Of a DNA stretch of 64,000 bases, positions 36,640 through 47,003 are shown piece after piece (the first letter of the stretch is position 1; each line of letters starts with the position of its first letter). The notes under the pieces were generated by a model that was not told where the DNA came from, did not search any database, and was given only the letters and a program-made list of their open reading frames with translations. A program made the position numbers and the translations under genes. This DNA is from Chelonoidis abingdonii (Eukaryota; Chordata; Testudines; Testudinidae): positions 49,126,776 through 49,190,775 of the forward strand of contig NC_133771.1 of the NCBI RefSeq assembly GCF_003597395.2. The letters are read 5' to 3'.

Positions 36640-38814
36640 ATAATGATACTTTCCCCAAAAATCAAAGGTTAACAACATTCTCGCTATAGTCACTCAAGGC
36701 TGTCTCTTTAGGATCTGGGAAATATGGCTGCAGATCTGTTTATATTCTGAGAGTGCACTGACCTTTTTTTTAAGGGGGGTGTCTAACCACACATAGCACA
36801 TGTGTAGGGGTGTGATGACCATGGATAATAGTTAGATGTATCTTAAAAGGATGGAGATTTCTCAAAAATTGTTGTATAAACTTTTCAAAAACTGCTGCGG
36901 TGGCTTCAGCTTATCCTCACCTGGTTTCTCTCTCTCTTTTTGTCTTTTTTTTTTTTGTGGGCTTGGCGTTTTACATTACATCTCACTAAGATCAGTTCTA
37001 ATTTAAGGAAAGAAGAGTAAAAGTTGTCTGTGTAGTCAGAAGAGACTGGTGAAATCCTGCAATAACAGATGAATTGTGTTTGTGGTTGCTGCTTCCTGGC
37101 AACCATTTTGAGTGTAGCAAACTGAAGAAAAGGCACATTTTATTAAGCTCCGAGAATCAAAATGAATTCTAGTTCTGAGTACAGGATGGGCATTCCTATG
37201 GAATATATATATTTTGCAAGTTCATATATGTGGGTTTGCACTTTATGTATTAGCACTCTCCCATAAACCTTGTCTACCGCCAGTTCAAAATGATTAACCC
37301 ATGATTTTTAAGGACTTACATTGTTAGCACATGGGCATCGTTCACAAATAATGTACACTTTGTGTAAACCGATGAAGCCCCAACATGGTTAATTGTCTTC
37401 AGTTGCTGTTTCAGTAAGTATTCAAAGGGAAATTTAAAGTAGTTACAGAACAGAAGAAATAAAAATATTTTCCTGTGGTCCCTGAATAAGAAGTTATTTT
37501 TTCCATCCCAATAATTGATTGTGGTTTGTCTTCAATTATATATTCCTCACTACAAAGAACCATGGTGAAAACCATATTTGACCGTGGGATAGTACTTCTA
37601 TCCTACAGGGTATTCCACATGTTCTGAGTCCAAATAAATAATAAATCAGTCCCAGACCTCTCTCTTCTTTTATTGACAGTTAATGTCCTCTAGCTTTTTA
37701 AAGCATTTAATAACTTATAATTTCCTTTTACCTAAGGCAAGTGTTGCAATGAAACTTTTCTGCACTATCACATAAGATTAAAAAAATATATTTTTGTTGT
37801 CGATAGCAAAAATGTCTTGTCACTAAAGAAGCATATAATGGAATGTTTCTTATCTGCTTTGTGTGATTTTTATTGGGGCTTTTTGTTTGAAAATAATTTG
37901 CTAGTCTTCATTCAAATTTAAAAAATAGGGATTATCTAAGTAGTATCCAAGAGATATGGTGATAACCTAAACTAACCTAGCCTGCATTTGTGGAAGTAAA
38001 GTATTCTCTACTGCTTTTTAATGTTTTGCAGGATGTACAGACTTTTTGTTATCTTTGTGAAAATGGTCAAATTGGCAATTAAAAAGTCATTTGCCTTTGT
38101 TAATTTGATTACTTTTTCATAAAAAAAAAAGGATCATTTTTTGGAATAAATCAAAGACATTCTGTGTGTCAGGCCAAGACCCTTAGTGCTCTGGAGAATA
38201 TTTAAGGTCATTTCTGCAGCAAATTTTGATGGATTCCTTAGCATGAACCTTTTACGCCTGTGTTGAAAGAAAGAAAAAAGTCAGCCTCCTCCCTCGTGAA
38301 TCTGCTGTCCTCACCTAAGAGAGGGATAGGGCAGCCTGCCTTCAGCCTTTTTCTCCTGCAGACACTGCAAATAGAATAGTTGGTAGGGTGAGAGAAAAGC
38401 AGTTTACCAATAGCTTCCTTGTTCTCAATCTTCTACTGCTGCGTCCAATACTACAAATGACCTGCAATTCCAGTGCATTTTCTGCAGCTGAAAAATCAAA
38501 GAGCACTATAATCCCTGATTAAATCTTATCCCCTCTCTCTCTCTTTTTCTTGTAATCAACTTCATTACCTCCAAAGTATTATATATGCCAGCTGGGTTCT
38601 AAGATTATGCCTGCTCTGAGTACAAATACTCCAGATACCTAAGTGTTTGTGTAGCACAAAAATCTCTCTCACTTTAAGAGTCTGATATACTTTCCTATTG
38701 CCTATGTATTCTTACAATTTGGATAGTCTCTATAGCTCATTTAATTTAGGCCTGAGATCATTAATTTTGCAAGCAAGTACTTGCACTAATCACATTAACT
38801 GAAAACGGTTTTCA
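36640..38814. other. No recognised gene
   Basis: AT-rich sequence with T-runs near 36945-36957 and an A-run near 38121. No exon or transposon end was seen. A minus-strand open frame at 36906-37136 begins in a low-complexity Lys/Arg stretch and is not credible. Confidence 0.5.
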
Positions 38815-40130
38815 AAGAAACCTGAAAACAGGCACTATTTTCCTTGACCTCACTGCAGTGTATGATATGGTGTGGCACACGGGTCTACTTAAAATATCAA
38901 GAGTGCTCCCACTGTGGCTTACTGATGCCATCGAACTGCTATTCCGAGACAGATGATTCAGGGTGCATGTGGGTGAGAAAACAAGTTCTTGGGGGGAGGG
39001 GGGGAAACAGATGAATGGGTTACCTCAGGGTCTGTTCTAGCCCCAACCTTTTATTTTTTCATGAGGGTGCTCACCCCAGCTCCAGCCTGAGGCCCTGCCC
39101 TTGTTCCACTCCCTCCCTGAGGCCCATGCCCACCGCTCACTGCTCTCCACCCTCCCCCAAGTCCCTCTCTGAGCTGCCAAATAGCTGTTTGGCAGCACCC
39201 CTGATTAGCTGATCAGGGGCGCTGCTGAACAGCTGTGGCTGATAGGTGCATCCACTATTTTTTTCCTGTGAGTGCTCCAGCCCAGCACTGGACGCTGCAA
39301 AGCTACCTGACTACTGCAAGACATGGTGCCTTCAGCCTAGCACCAGCAAGACAGTCTCTAGCACTCTCCACCTCCACCTCGCCAATGTGAAAAGGGAACT
39401 AAACATCATAATGAATGGCCAGAGGCTGAAGCATACCCAGTTTACTTAGCTGTGACTCTTCAAATGAACTATGAGATACAAAAGCCCCCCTGAGCAAGGT
39501 AGCAGCGAAGGTCAAGAAACACAACAAACTTCTCAGCAAATTGGCAGGTTCTTCATGGGGAACCCCCAAGGACCGCAGCCCTTGCCATCTCATACTCAAT
39601 AGCAGAGTACTGTATGCCAGTATGGAGTGGGTCAGCACACACCAAACTTGATCATGTGCAATTCCACTCAACAATGTGCATCATCACAGGAAGTCTCCGA
39701 CTGACTCACCTTCCATGGCTTCCAGTTCTGAGCCACATTGCTCCCCCTTACATCATGAGGGAGATTGCAGCTGGCAAGCTACTTGAGAATGTATGTGCCA
39801 ACCCACATTTACCCTGGCTCAACAATCTTTTTAGCCCACCAGCCACACATCTTTCATCACAACACCCACTGTGGTCAAGGCTGCCATGCCAGGACATGAC
39901 AGCAGAGTCCCTGTGGCAGGAGACTGGTGCTTAACACCAACCACCAATGAGTTCCTTGTCACAGACCCTACTGTTCACCCACCCGCTTTGACCTGCCACA
40001 TCATCAGTGGGCCCTTCTTAAGCAATTCTGCACTGAGAAGGCCTCTGTGCAGCAAACCAGCACCGTTAGGGTCTTCAAGACAATCCAAGCTGCGGCACAG
40101 ATCAAACAATGATACACATTGTTGAGTAGT
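38815..40130 (+). mobile_element. Non-CR1 LINE, sense, decayed
   Basis: Reverse transcriptase palm sequence reads GTIFLDLTAVYDMVWHTGLL at about 38832-38891, a motif A with DLTAxYDxVWH. It is followed by FRVHVGEKTS and a GLPQGSVLAP-like motif B around 39015-39045. After an inserted piece, ORF2 resumes at about 39295 with DYCKTWCLQPSTSKT and LNIIMNGQRLKHTQF. It continues in other frames with AEYCMPVW-like and LPWLPVLSHIAPP segments to about 39760. This lineage is distinct from CR1 and L2. Several stops show it is inactive. Confidence 0.75.
39045..39290. repeat. Pro/Ser-coding C-rich insert within the LINE
   Basis: LINE reading is interrupted by a C-rich piece that starts and ends with similar blocks: 'attttttcatgagggtgctc' and 'atttttttcctgtgagtgctc', in direct orientation. 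It also carries a short internal palindrome 'ctgattagctgatcag'. It is probably a small transposon or an expanded direct repeat. The exact limits are uncertain. Confidence 0.4.
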
Positions 40131-40364
40131 ACCCACTAACCAAATTCAGCAGTGGGCTCCAAGAGCTCCAGATGGCTAATAAGAACACTATTTCTTGGGT
40201 CAGCAAATATGCAAATACTTAAGTAATTAATGTTAATGTCTAATGTTATTTAATATGGGTACATAGCACCACAGGTTTGCAGGCTGCTTAATTTTAGTTG
40301 CTCACCTGTGCTATTGGGTCTCATACAGTGGTATGATATAGAATATTCAATTTAGCCACCATAT

Positions 40365-40965
40365 TAGGGTTGTCAGGTGTCTGGTTTTTGACCAGAAAAT
40401 CTGGTCAAAAGGGGACCTGTGCAGTGTCCAGTCAGTACTGCTGACCAGACACCAAAAGTCCAGTTACCACAGTAACTGCAATCGGCCTCTGTCGCTGGAA
40501 GGGCAGGAAGAGCAGCTGCTGCTAGAGGAGCTCAGCTGATGGAGAGAAGCACACAGTGTTTGAGAAGTGGGGACAGCAGCTGGGCTCATCACCTGTGACA
40601 ACCCATCCCGCCTTTGCAGCTTCCAGGGACCCTCACTGTTTCTTGTCCCTCACTCCAGGGACCAACCCCCACCTTTGCTCCACTGTGCCCCAGTTGGGCA
40701 GTCCGGCAGACTCCGTGTGAGCCAAAATGTTGCCAACCCTCCAGGATTGTCCTGGAGTCTCTGGGAATTAAAGATTAATCTTTCATTAAAGATAATGTCA
40801 TGTGAGGAAACCTCCAGGAATTCATTCAAACAAAGTTGGCAACGCTATGTCAGCTCCTCCCAGCCCAGCTCTGCAGGTGTCAGGTGAGTCCCAGGAGAAG
40901 GAAGAGTGAGTGGCAGAGGAGCCTGTAGTGTCTGGGTTTGAAAAATTGGAAAGTTGGCAACCCTA
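40365..40965. mobile_element. hAT-type element, 601 bp, exact 8-bp TSD
   Basis: The octamer caccatat lies directly outside both ends (40357-40364 and 40966-40973). The inverted termini are TAGGGTTGTCAGGTGTCTGG and, on the other strand, TAGGGTTGCCAACTTTCC. The interior includes a second, nested terminal-repeat pair at 40729-40843. No transposase frame. The 106-codon open frame across it is not gene-like. Confidence 0.8.
40729..40843. mobile_element. Small nested MITE within the hAT element
   Basis: It begins GTTGCCAACCCTCCAGGATT and ends, inverted, GTTGCCAACTTTG. Internal blocks 'cctccaggattgtcctgg' and 'cctccaggaattcattc' are related. No clear target duplication was found, so it may instead be an internal part of the larger hAT family. 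Confidence 0.45.
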
Positions 40966-40973
40966 CACCATAT

Positions 40974-41393
40974 ACAAGCAAAGGGAGTTTTCACTTTCAC
41001 TGTTTTAATGTAATTTTGATTCAAGTTTAGATTAACTATAGCAATAATCTTTTAACAACTGGATACTCTGTGGTTCAGGAACTCTGACTGCAAAATTTTA
41101 ATATTCAAAACATTATGGGTACCCTTGTTCCAAAATGGAATTATACTGCCTCATGCAACAGTAATTAAAAAATACATTAAAAGCCACATCAGAACAAGAT
41201 TCAACTGGTTAGAGCTTTTTTTCCCCACATACAACACATGTTTCCAACGGCCCTGTCAAACAACTTAGGCCTGATATATGATCTAGCTCTAATTATCATC
41301 TGCTATGCGTTGTTCTCTGAAAACCAGATTCTGAATATGTTTGGGAGATACCCTCAGATGCTATACATGTAACCTAAAGATATTTTAATAAAA
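40974..41393. other. No recognised feature
   Basis: AT-rich spacer with no recognisable exon or repeat end. Confidence 0.5.
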
Positions 41394-41835
41394 TAATTGA
41401 ATTATAGAACTGGAAGGGACCTCAAGAGGTCATCTAGTCCAGTCCCCTGCACTCATGCCAGGACTAAATATTATCTAGACCATCCCTGACAGGTGCTTGT
41501 CTAAACTGCTCTTTGAAATCTCCAATGATGGAGATTCCACAACTTCCCTGGGCAATTTATTCCAGTGCTTAACACCCTCACAATTAGAAAAATTTTTGTT
41601 AATGTCCAACCTAAACTGCCCTGGCTGGAATTTAAGCCGATTGCATCTTTTCCTGTCCTCAGTGGTTGAGAACAATTTTTCTCCCTTCTTCTTGTAACTT
41701 GAAAACTGTTATCATATCCCCTGTGAGCCTTCTTTTCTCCAGACTAAACAAACTGAATTTTTTCAATCTTCCCTCATAAGCCATGTTTTCTAAACCTTTA
41801 ATCATTTTTGTTGCTCTTCTCTGATTAATTTTGAA
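41394..41835 (-). mobile_element. CR1 LINE 3' end, antisense
   Basis: It begins 'attgaattatagaactggaa', then 'gggacctcaagaggtcatct', a CR1 3' end. The minus strand reads the ORF2 tail with DRKRCNRLKFQPGQFRLDI and [19 protein letters not shown]. It is truncated at about 41835. Confidence 0.9.
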
Positions 41836-42057
41836 TTAATCAATTTACAAGATATTTAGGGGATAATGCTGAGCATCATTTGTGAGGTCCTTAAACTCTG
41901 TCAGCTTCCATCATATTCTGCCGGGCTCTTACATTCTGCTTCTGTAGCATATTGGTATTCCTCACAGGCACTGAAGCTAATGGCAAAAAGGGATGTGGGT
42001 TGAATCATAGAACATAGAATCACAGGGTGAAAAGGGACCCACAGGTGTCCTCTAGTC

Positions 42058-42555
42058 CAGGGTTTCTGAACCCATGGGTCAGGACCCAAAATTGAGTTAC
42101 CAGAATGTTTCAAAAAGTTGCGTGGCAGCTCCTGTCACCTCCCTGCTCCAGGCATTGCAGCCTCTGGGGTCCCAGTGCCATTCAGATTTGGCCCAGTTGT
42201 CATGATGACAAGAGTCTGGGTAGGCCAAATGTGAGTGAGTGGCACTTCAATCCCATAAGCTAAGTCATAACTCCACTCACACAAATTTGGTACAATTGTG
42301 AGGAGACGCAAACCTGAATGGTGCTGCAACCCTGGAGGTTGCAATGTCCAGAGCCCAGAGCCAAGCCCAGCCAGTCCCACAGCACAGATGTTGCCACAGT
42401 GGGGTGAGTGCCAGCAGGTCCCAATCCCTCACCACCACGGGGGCAGGACTGACCAAAACCAGCCCAGCACACCCCCCCCAGACTATTTACTGGGTCGTGA
42501 CAGGTTATAAACATTTACAAATGAGTCCTGAGTGCAAAAATGCTGAGAATCACTG
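42058..42555. mobile_element. hAT-Charlie-like element, 498 bp, inside CR1
   Basis: The termini are CAGGGTTTCTGAACCC and, inverted, CAGTGATTCTCAGC. The octamers ctctagtc (42050-42057) and atctagtc (42556-42563) agree at 7 of 8 positions. Sub-terminal sequence 'gggtcaggacccaaaattg' at the left and 'gggtcgtgacaggttat' at the right is typical of hAT-Charlie MITEs. No transposase. Open frames here run through the non-coding element. Confidence 0.85.
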
Positions 42556-43262
42556 ATCTAGTCTAACCCCTTGCCAAGATGCAGGATTTGTTGTGTCTAA
42601 ACCATCCAAGAGAGATGGCTATCCAGCCTCCTTTTGAAAATCTCCAGTGAAGGAGCTTCCACAACCTCCCAGGGCAGTCTGTTCCATTGTCCTACAGTTC
42701 GTACAGTTAGGAAGTTTTTCCTGAGATTCTAAGTCTGCTATGCTGTAGATTGGGCCAATTATCTCTTGTCCTGCCCTCTGTGGCAAGAGAGAACACCTGT
42801 TCACCATCTTTTTTATGACAGCCTTTCAAGTATATGAAGACAACTATAATGTCCTCCCCTAACCCTAACCCTTTTAATCTCTTTTCCAAACTAAACATTC
42901 CCAGTTCCTTTGCTCAAATGGCTTGCATTCCCATACTTTGATCATCTTTGTCACTCGCCTCTGGATCCTTTCTAGTTTCTCTACATACTTTCTATGCAGC
43001 AGTGATCAAAACTGAACACAGACTCTAACTGAGACCTAACCAGGGCTGAGTAGAGCGGTACTATTACCTCCTGTGACTTGCATGCTATGCCTCTGTTAAT
43101 GCAACCCAAAATTGCATTTGCTTTTTCTTCATCACATTGTTGACTCATGTTGAAGCTGTGATCCACCACAACTCCCAGATCCTTCTCAGCAGTGCTGCTG
43201 CCAAGCCAGTTATCCCCCATTCTGTATTTGTGCATTTGTTTTTTCTTCCCTAAGTGTAGCAC

Positions 43263-43958
43263 TGTCACAGGGCAGGACTCACCCCTGCGGCGCCTCCTGC
43301 TGGCCGTCCAGGGAATTAGTATTTCCAGCCTCCGGAGCACCCTCTTCAGGCTGATGTCCTGCTTCCTGCCAGGTTCCAAGTCCCTCCTGGACCCCGGTGC
43401 CCCTTTCAGGCTGAGGTGCTGCCCCCTGCAGTACTCCACAGTTTTGCTGGGTCTCCTCTTCCCAGGAAACCCCCAAAACCCTAACCCCACCTTGCCTCAG
43501 TCTTAGGCTACTGCCAGTCACCATCTAGCCCCCGCTCACTGGGGTGGACTGCAGTATAATTACCACTCATCATCAGCAAGGAGGGTTTGGACCTGCTGCC
43601 TCTGCTTACCCTTGGGCTGCCCCTTTGCAAACCCAGTACCCTTTCTGGCCTTTAACAAGGCCTGCAGCCTGGGGGGGTTTCCAGGCTGCAGCACCCCTAG
43701 CCTTCCCCCAGCCCTGCTCCACTTTAGGAACTCTTTCTCAGCTCCCAGGAAGCCAGGCCCTTCCCTCAAGAGCTCTAAGGAGAGTCCTCTCAGCTCCTGG
43801 CTTCACTGGCTTTTATAGGGCCAGATGCAGTCTGATAGGGGCGTGGCCCAGCTGCAGCCGCTTCCCCAATCAGTGAGCCTTTAGCTCGCAGCCCCAGCCC
43901 TCTCCCAGGGCTGGCTTCAAGCCCTTTCAGGGCAGGAGCAGGTGACTACCCCACTACA
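43263..43958 (-). mobile_element. Solo LTR, 696 bp, exact 5-bp TSD agcac
   Basis: On the minus strand it starts TGTAGTGGGGTAGTCACC and ends GTCCTGCCCTGTGACA. The pentamer agcac flanks both sides (43258-43262 and 43959-43963). A minus-strand TATAAAA corresponds to plus 43811-43817. It is homologous to the sense LTR at 28617-29263. The longest open frames here (plus 43192-43506 and 43544-43876) are translations of LTR DNA and not genes. Confidence 0.88.
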
Positions 43959-44202
43959 AGCACCTTACATTTCTCTTTGTTTTGTTTAATTTTGTTGTCT
44001 ATAGCCAATTCTCCAGCTTATCAAGATCCCTTTAAATTTTAGCTCTATCCTCCAAAATGTAAGCAACTCCCCTAGTTTTATGTCATCTGGAAATTTGATT
44101 AGTGTGCTCTCTGTTCCTACATCCATGACTTCAGTGGAAGTAGGATTAGACCATTAAGCAGCAAAGTGCAGGTCCTTGAAATCACTGAGTGTTGTAGGCA
44201 CT

Positions 44203-44284
44203 CAGGTCTGGATCCTCAAAGGATTAGGCACCCATTGATTCCAGTGGGAGTTAGACTCCTAAATATCTTTGAGGATCTGGGCCT
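44203..44284. mobile_element. Palindromic MITE, about 80 bp
   Basis: The two halves are inverted: GGTCTGGATCCTCAAAGGAT at the left and, on the other strand, GGCCCAGATCCTCAAAGAT at the right. 'ccattgattccagtgggag' lies across the centre. This is a common near-palindromic DNA repeat in sauropsids. No target duplication could be confirmed. Confidence 0.6.
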
Positions 44285-45824
44285 CGGCATGTTGCTGATT
44301 CCTTGCTTCACTAAAGAACGAGGCCAACAAACAAGAAAACCACTTAGCCAGCAATGCTGTGCTGCCAAGGCTAATGACATCACCAGTAGTGGTGCTGACA
44401 ACACCATACAGCCATGTTGGCAACATGCTTTTTAAAACACAAGTGAAGGAGGAGAAAATATTCGCTGGATGGAAAAATAGCCAGAATAAATAGGGGGAAA
44501 GATTTATTTTCAAACATCTAAAAGAATGTTTAAAACAATGGACAGATAAACCACAAATTAAAAATTGATTCAGAAATGCTTTGGTGACATTTTTCAGTAA
44601 CGAGAGCAGATGTGGGTAGAATGCTTCCCATTGTTTTGAGATCATACAAGCAATTGCAGGAATGAGTCGAGGCCAGCCCTTCCCCTTCCCAGACTACAGC
44701 CTCTCCCAGATAACGAGCCCCAATAATTGTCACCTATGTGATCAGTAGGGGGTGCTTCAAAAGCAGTTCTGTAGAAGCCCTCCATTCCCAGAGCAGCATC
44801 CCAATCCTCAGTTTCATGGTATTATAAGAATGGGCATGTACACTTGGACCGTCAGACTTTGAACTCTGCTCTGACCATATACTTGATCCTTTGTCTGCTT
44901 TTTGCTTTCCCTTTCAATCCCTCTCCTTTCATAACACTTCCATACTTACTCTTTTCTACTTCCCCCCTACTTCCCATCTGCTTTCCATTCTCACCCTCCA
45001 CACAAATCCACGGAATTTAACGAAACATGCCAACCTGCACCCTCGCCAGTTACTTGTATATTATATCTATTTCCTCTCTTTGTTTTTTGTCTTTTCAGCT
45101 CTCAGGACAGGGATTGTTTCTTCCTCTGTGTTTGGAAAGTGCCATATAATGTGTGGTGCTGCAGTACAAAATGATTACAAAACTAAGAACAAACTCAGTA
45201 TTTTCAAACTGTTCTGGTGCAGCTCAAGGTTTTTGTTACAGTTGAAAAGTGGCTGAATCTGGTTAAATAACTTTTAGGGTCAAATTTTCAAAGTTGCCTC
45301 AACCAGGACTCTGCATTTGTGCAAACAACTGCCTTTGTGCAAGTAAATCAGTTTGGACTTCTCATTTACTTCTAGGCTAATCCAGTCTGGGAGACTAACC
45401 AGGCTGTCATTAACAATACTAGGGATACTGAAATCTCCTCCCTAAGCGCTGACCAGCTGGGCTGATTCCTTTATTGAGGAAGCAATTCAGTAAAGTAGCT
45501 GGTTCAGCTGCAGGCACCCAGCACACGAGAAAAGGCAAAAAAAGTGGATCTGAGTCCTCCACCTGCAACAATGGCAGCACCGACCTCTCATGGATACGTC
45601 GTCAGTGGAGGGTAGAGCAAGATAAGACCTAGACTACTCCCAAAAGCAGGAAGAAATGGGCAAATAGAGGCAGAGGTACAATCTCCTCTTCAACTTCAGA
45701 AGCAGCAATCACCTACCAAAATGTGGGGGAGGGGACTCCCTTGTTCTCAAAGTCAGTATCAGCTTCCTCCCTCATCCTGGCAGGCAGGAGGGAGAACAAG
45801 ATAATCTGGTCTTCTATGATGAGA
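44285..45824. other. No recognised gene
   Basis: About 1.5 kb without convincing exons or repeats. Open frames up to 128 codons (minus 44259-44645, plus 44891-45256) have no domain and low-complexity composition. Confidence 0.45.
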
Positions 45825-47003
45825 TAACTAGTTCTGTGGATATGGGGAAAGCGGTAGACATGATATACCTTGACTTTAGCAAAGCTTTTAATACGGTCTC
45901 CCACAGTATTCTTGCCAGCAAGTTAAAGAAGTATGGATTGGATGAATGGACTATAAGGTGGATAGAAAGCTGGCTAGAGCGTCAGGCTCAACAGGTGGTA
46001 ATCAACGGCTTGATATCTAGTTGGCAGCCGTTATTAAGCAGAGTGCCTCAGGGGTCGGTCCTGTGGCCAGTTTTGTTCAACATCTTCATAATGATCTGGG
46101 TGATAGGATGGATTGCACCTTCAGCAAGTTTGTGGGTGATGCTAAGCTGGGGGGAGAGGTAGATAAGCTGGAGGGTAGGGATAGGCTCCAGAGTGACCTA
46201 CACAAATTGGAGGATTGGGCCAAAATAAATCTGATGAGATTCAAGAAGGGCAAGTGCAGAGTCCTGCACTTAGGACAGAAGAATCCTATGTACTGCTACA
46301 GACTAGGGACCAACTGGCTAAGTGGTAGTTCTGCAGAAAAGAACCTGAGGATTAGAGTGGACAAGAAGCTGGATATGAGTCAACACTGTGCCCTTGTTGC
46401 CAAGAAGGCTAACAACATATTGGGCTGCATTAATAGGAACATTGCCATCAGATGAAGGGAAGTGATTATTCCCCTCTGTTCGGCACTGATGAGGCCACAT
46501 CTGGAATATTGTGTCCATTTTCCCCCTCCATCCCCCACTACAGAAAAGATGTGAACAAATTGGAGAGAGTCCAGTGGAGGGCAACGAAAATGATTAGGGG
46601 CCTGGGGCACATGATTTACGAGGAGAGGCTGAGGGAACTGGGCTTATTTAGTCTGCAGAAGAGAAGAGTTGGGGGGGGATTTAATAGCAGCCCTCAACCA
46701 CCTGAAGGGGGGTTCCAAAGAGGATGGAGCTAGGCTGTTCTCAGTGGTGACAGATAACAGAACAAGGATCAATGGTCTCAAGTTGCAGTTGGGGAGGTCA
46801 AGGTTAGATATTAGGAAACACTTTTTCACTAGGAAGGTGGTGAAGCACTGGAATGGGTTATCTAGGGAGGTGATGAAATCTCCATCCTTAGAGGTTTTTA
46901 AGGGCTGGCTTGACAAAGCCCTGGCTGGTATGATTTAGTTGGGCTTTGAGCAGAGGGTGGGACTAGATGTCTCTTTCAACCCTAATCTTCTATGATTCTA
47001 TGG
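45825..47003 (+). mobile_element. CR1 LINE 3' half, sense, relatively young
   Basis: ORF2 reverse transcriptase is readable from palm motif A ([18 protein letters not shown]) through LSRVPQGSV. It shifts frame near 46090 and continues [20 protein letters not shown], where the catalytic FADD has become FVGD. It goes on to SAEKNLRIRVDKKLDMSQ and VVKHWNGLSREVMKSPSLE, followed by a short 3' UTR. The copy ends 'tatgattctatgg', the CR1 terminal repeat. A few indels and stops make it inactive. It is 5'-truncated. Confidence 0.92.
45836..46162 (+). pseudogene. CR1 reverse transcriptase fragment, frameshifted
   Basis: A 108-codon open stretch holds palm motif A ([11 protein letters not shown]), [15 protein letters not shown] and VPQGSVL. 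The reading continues in a second frame overlapping from about 46021 (to 46455), which carries the damaged catalytic loop (FVGD in place of FADD) and the LHKLEDWAKINLMRFKKGK segment. One indel near 46085 separates the halves. It is part of the CR1 copy and not a host gene. Confidence 0.85.

Larger units (their letters stand above)
42003..44130 (-). mobile_element. Antisense CR1 LINE, split by a hAT element and a solo LTR
   Basis: The CR1 3' end starts at about 42003 ('aatcatagaacatagaatc'). It is broken at 42058-42555 by a hAT element and continues through ORF2 tail antisense (SSTAEKDLGVVVDHSFNMSQ near 43190-43130). It is broken again at 43263-43958 by an LTR and resumes with 'cttacatttctctttgtttt' up to about 44130. 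Deleting both inserts rejoins CR1 sequence. Confidence 0.85.

Noticed and set aside
42981..43490. 169-codon minus-strand open frame as a possible gene
   Set aside because: It joins CR1 ORF2 tail sequence (SSTAEKDLGVVVDHS) with solo LTR DNA, so the fusion is created by the insertion.
43192..43876. Plus-strand open frames of 104 and 110 codons
   Set aside because: They run through the non-coding solo LTR in antisense.
44259..44645. 128-codon minus-strand open frame
   Set aside because: No recognisable motif or splice structure. It overlaps a palindromic MITE at one end.
46021..46455. 144-codon plus-strand open frame
   Set aside because: It is the frameshifted continuation of the CR1 reverse transcriptase with a damaged catalytic loop.
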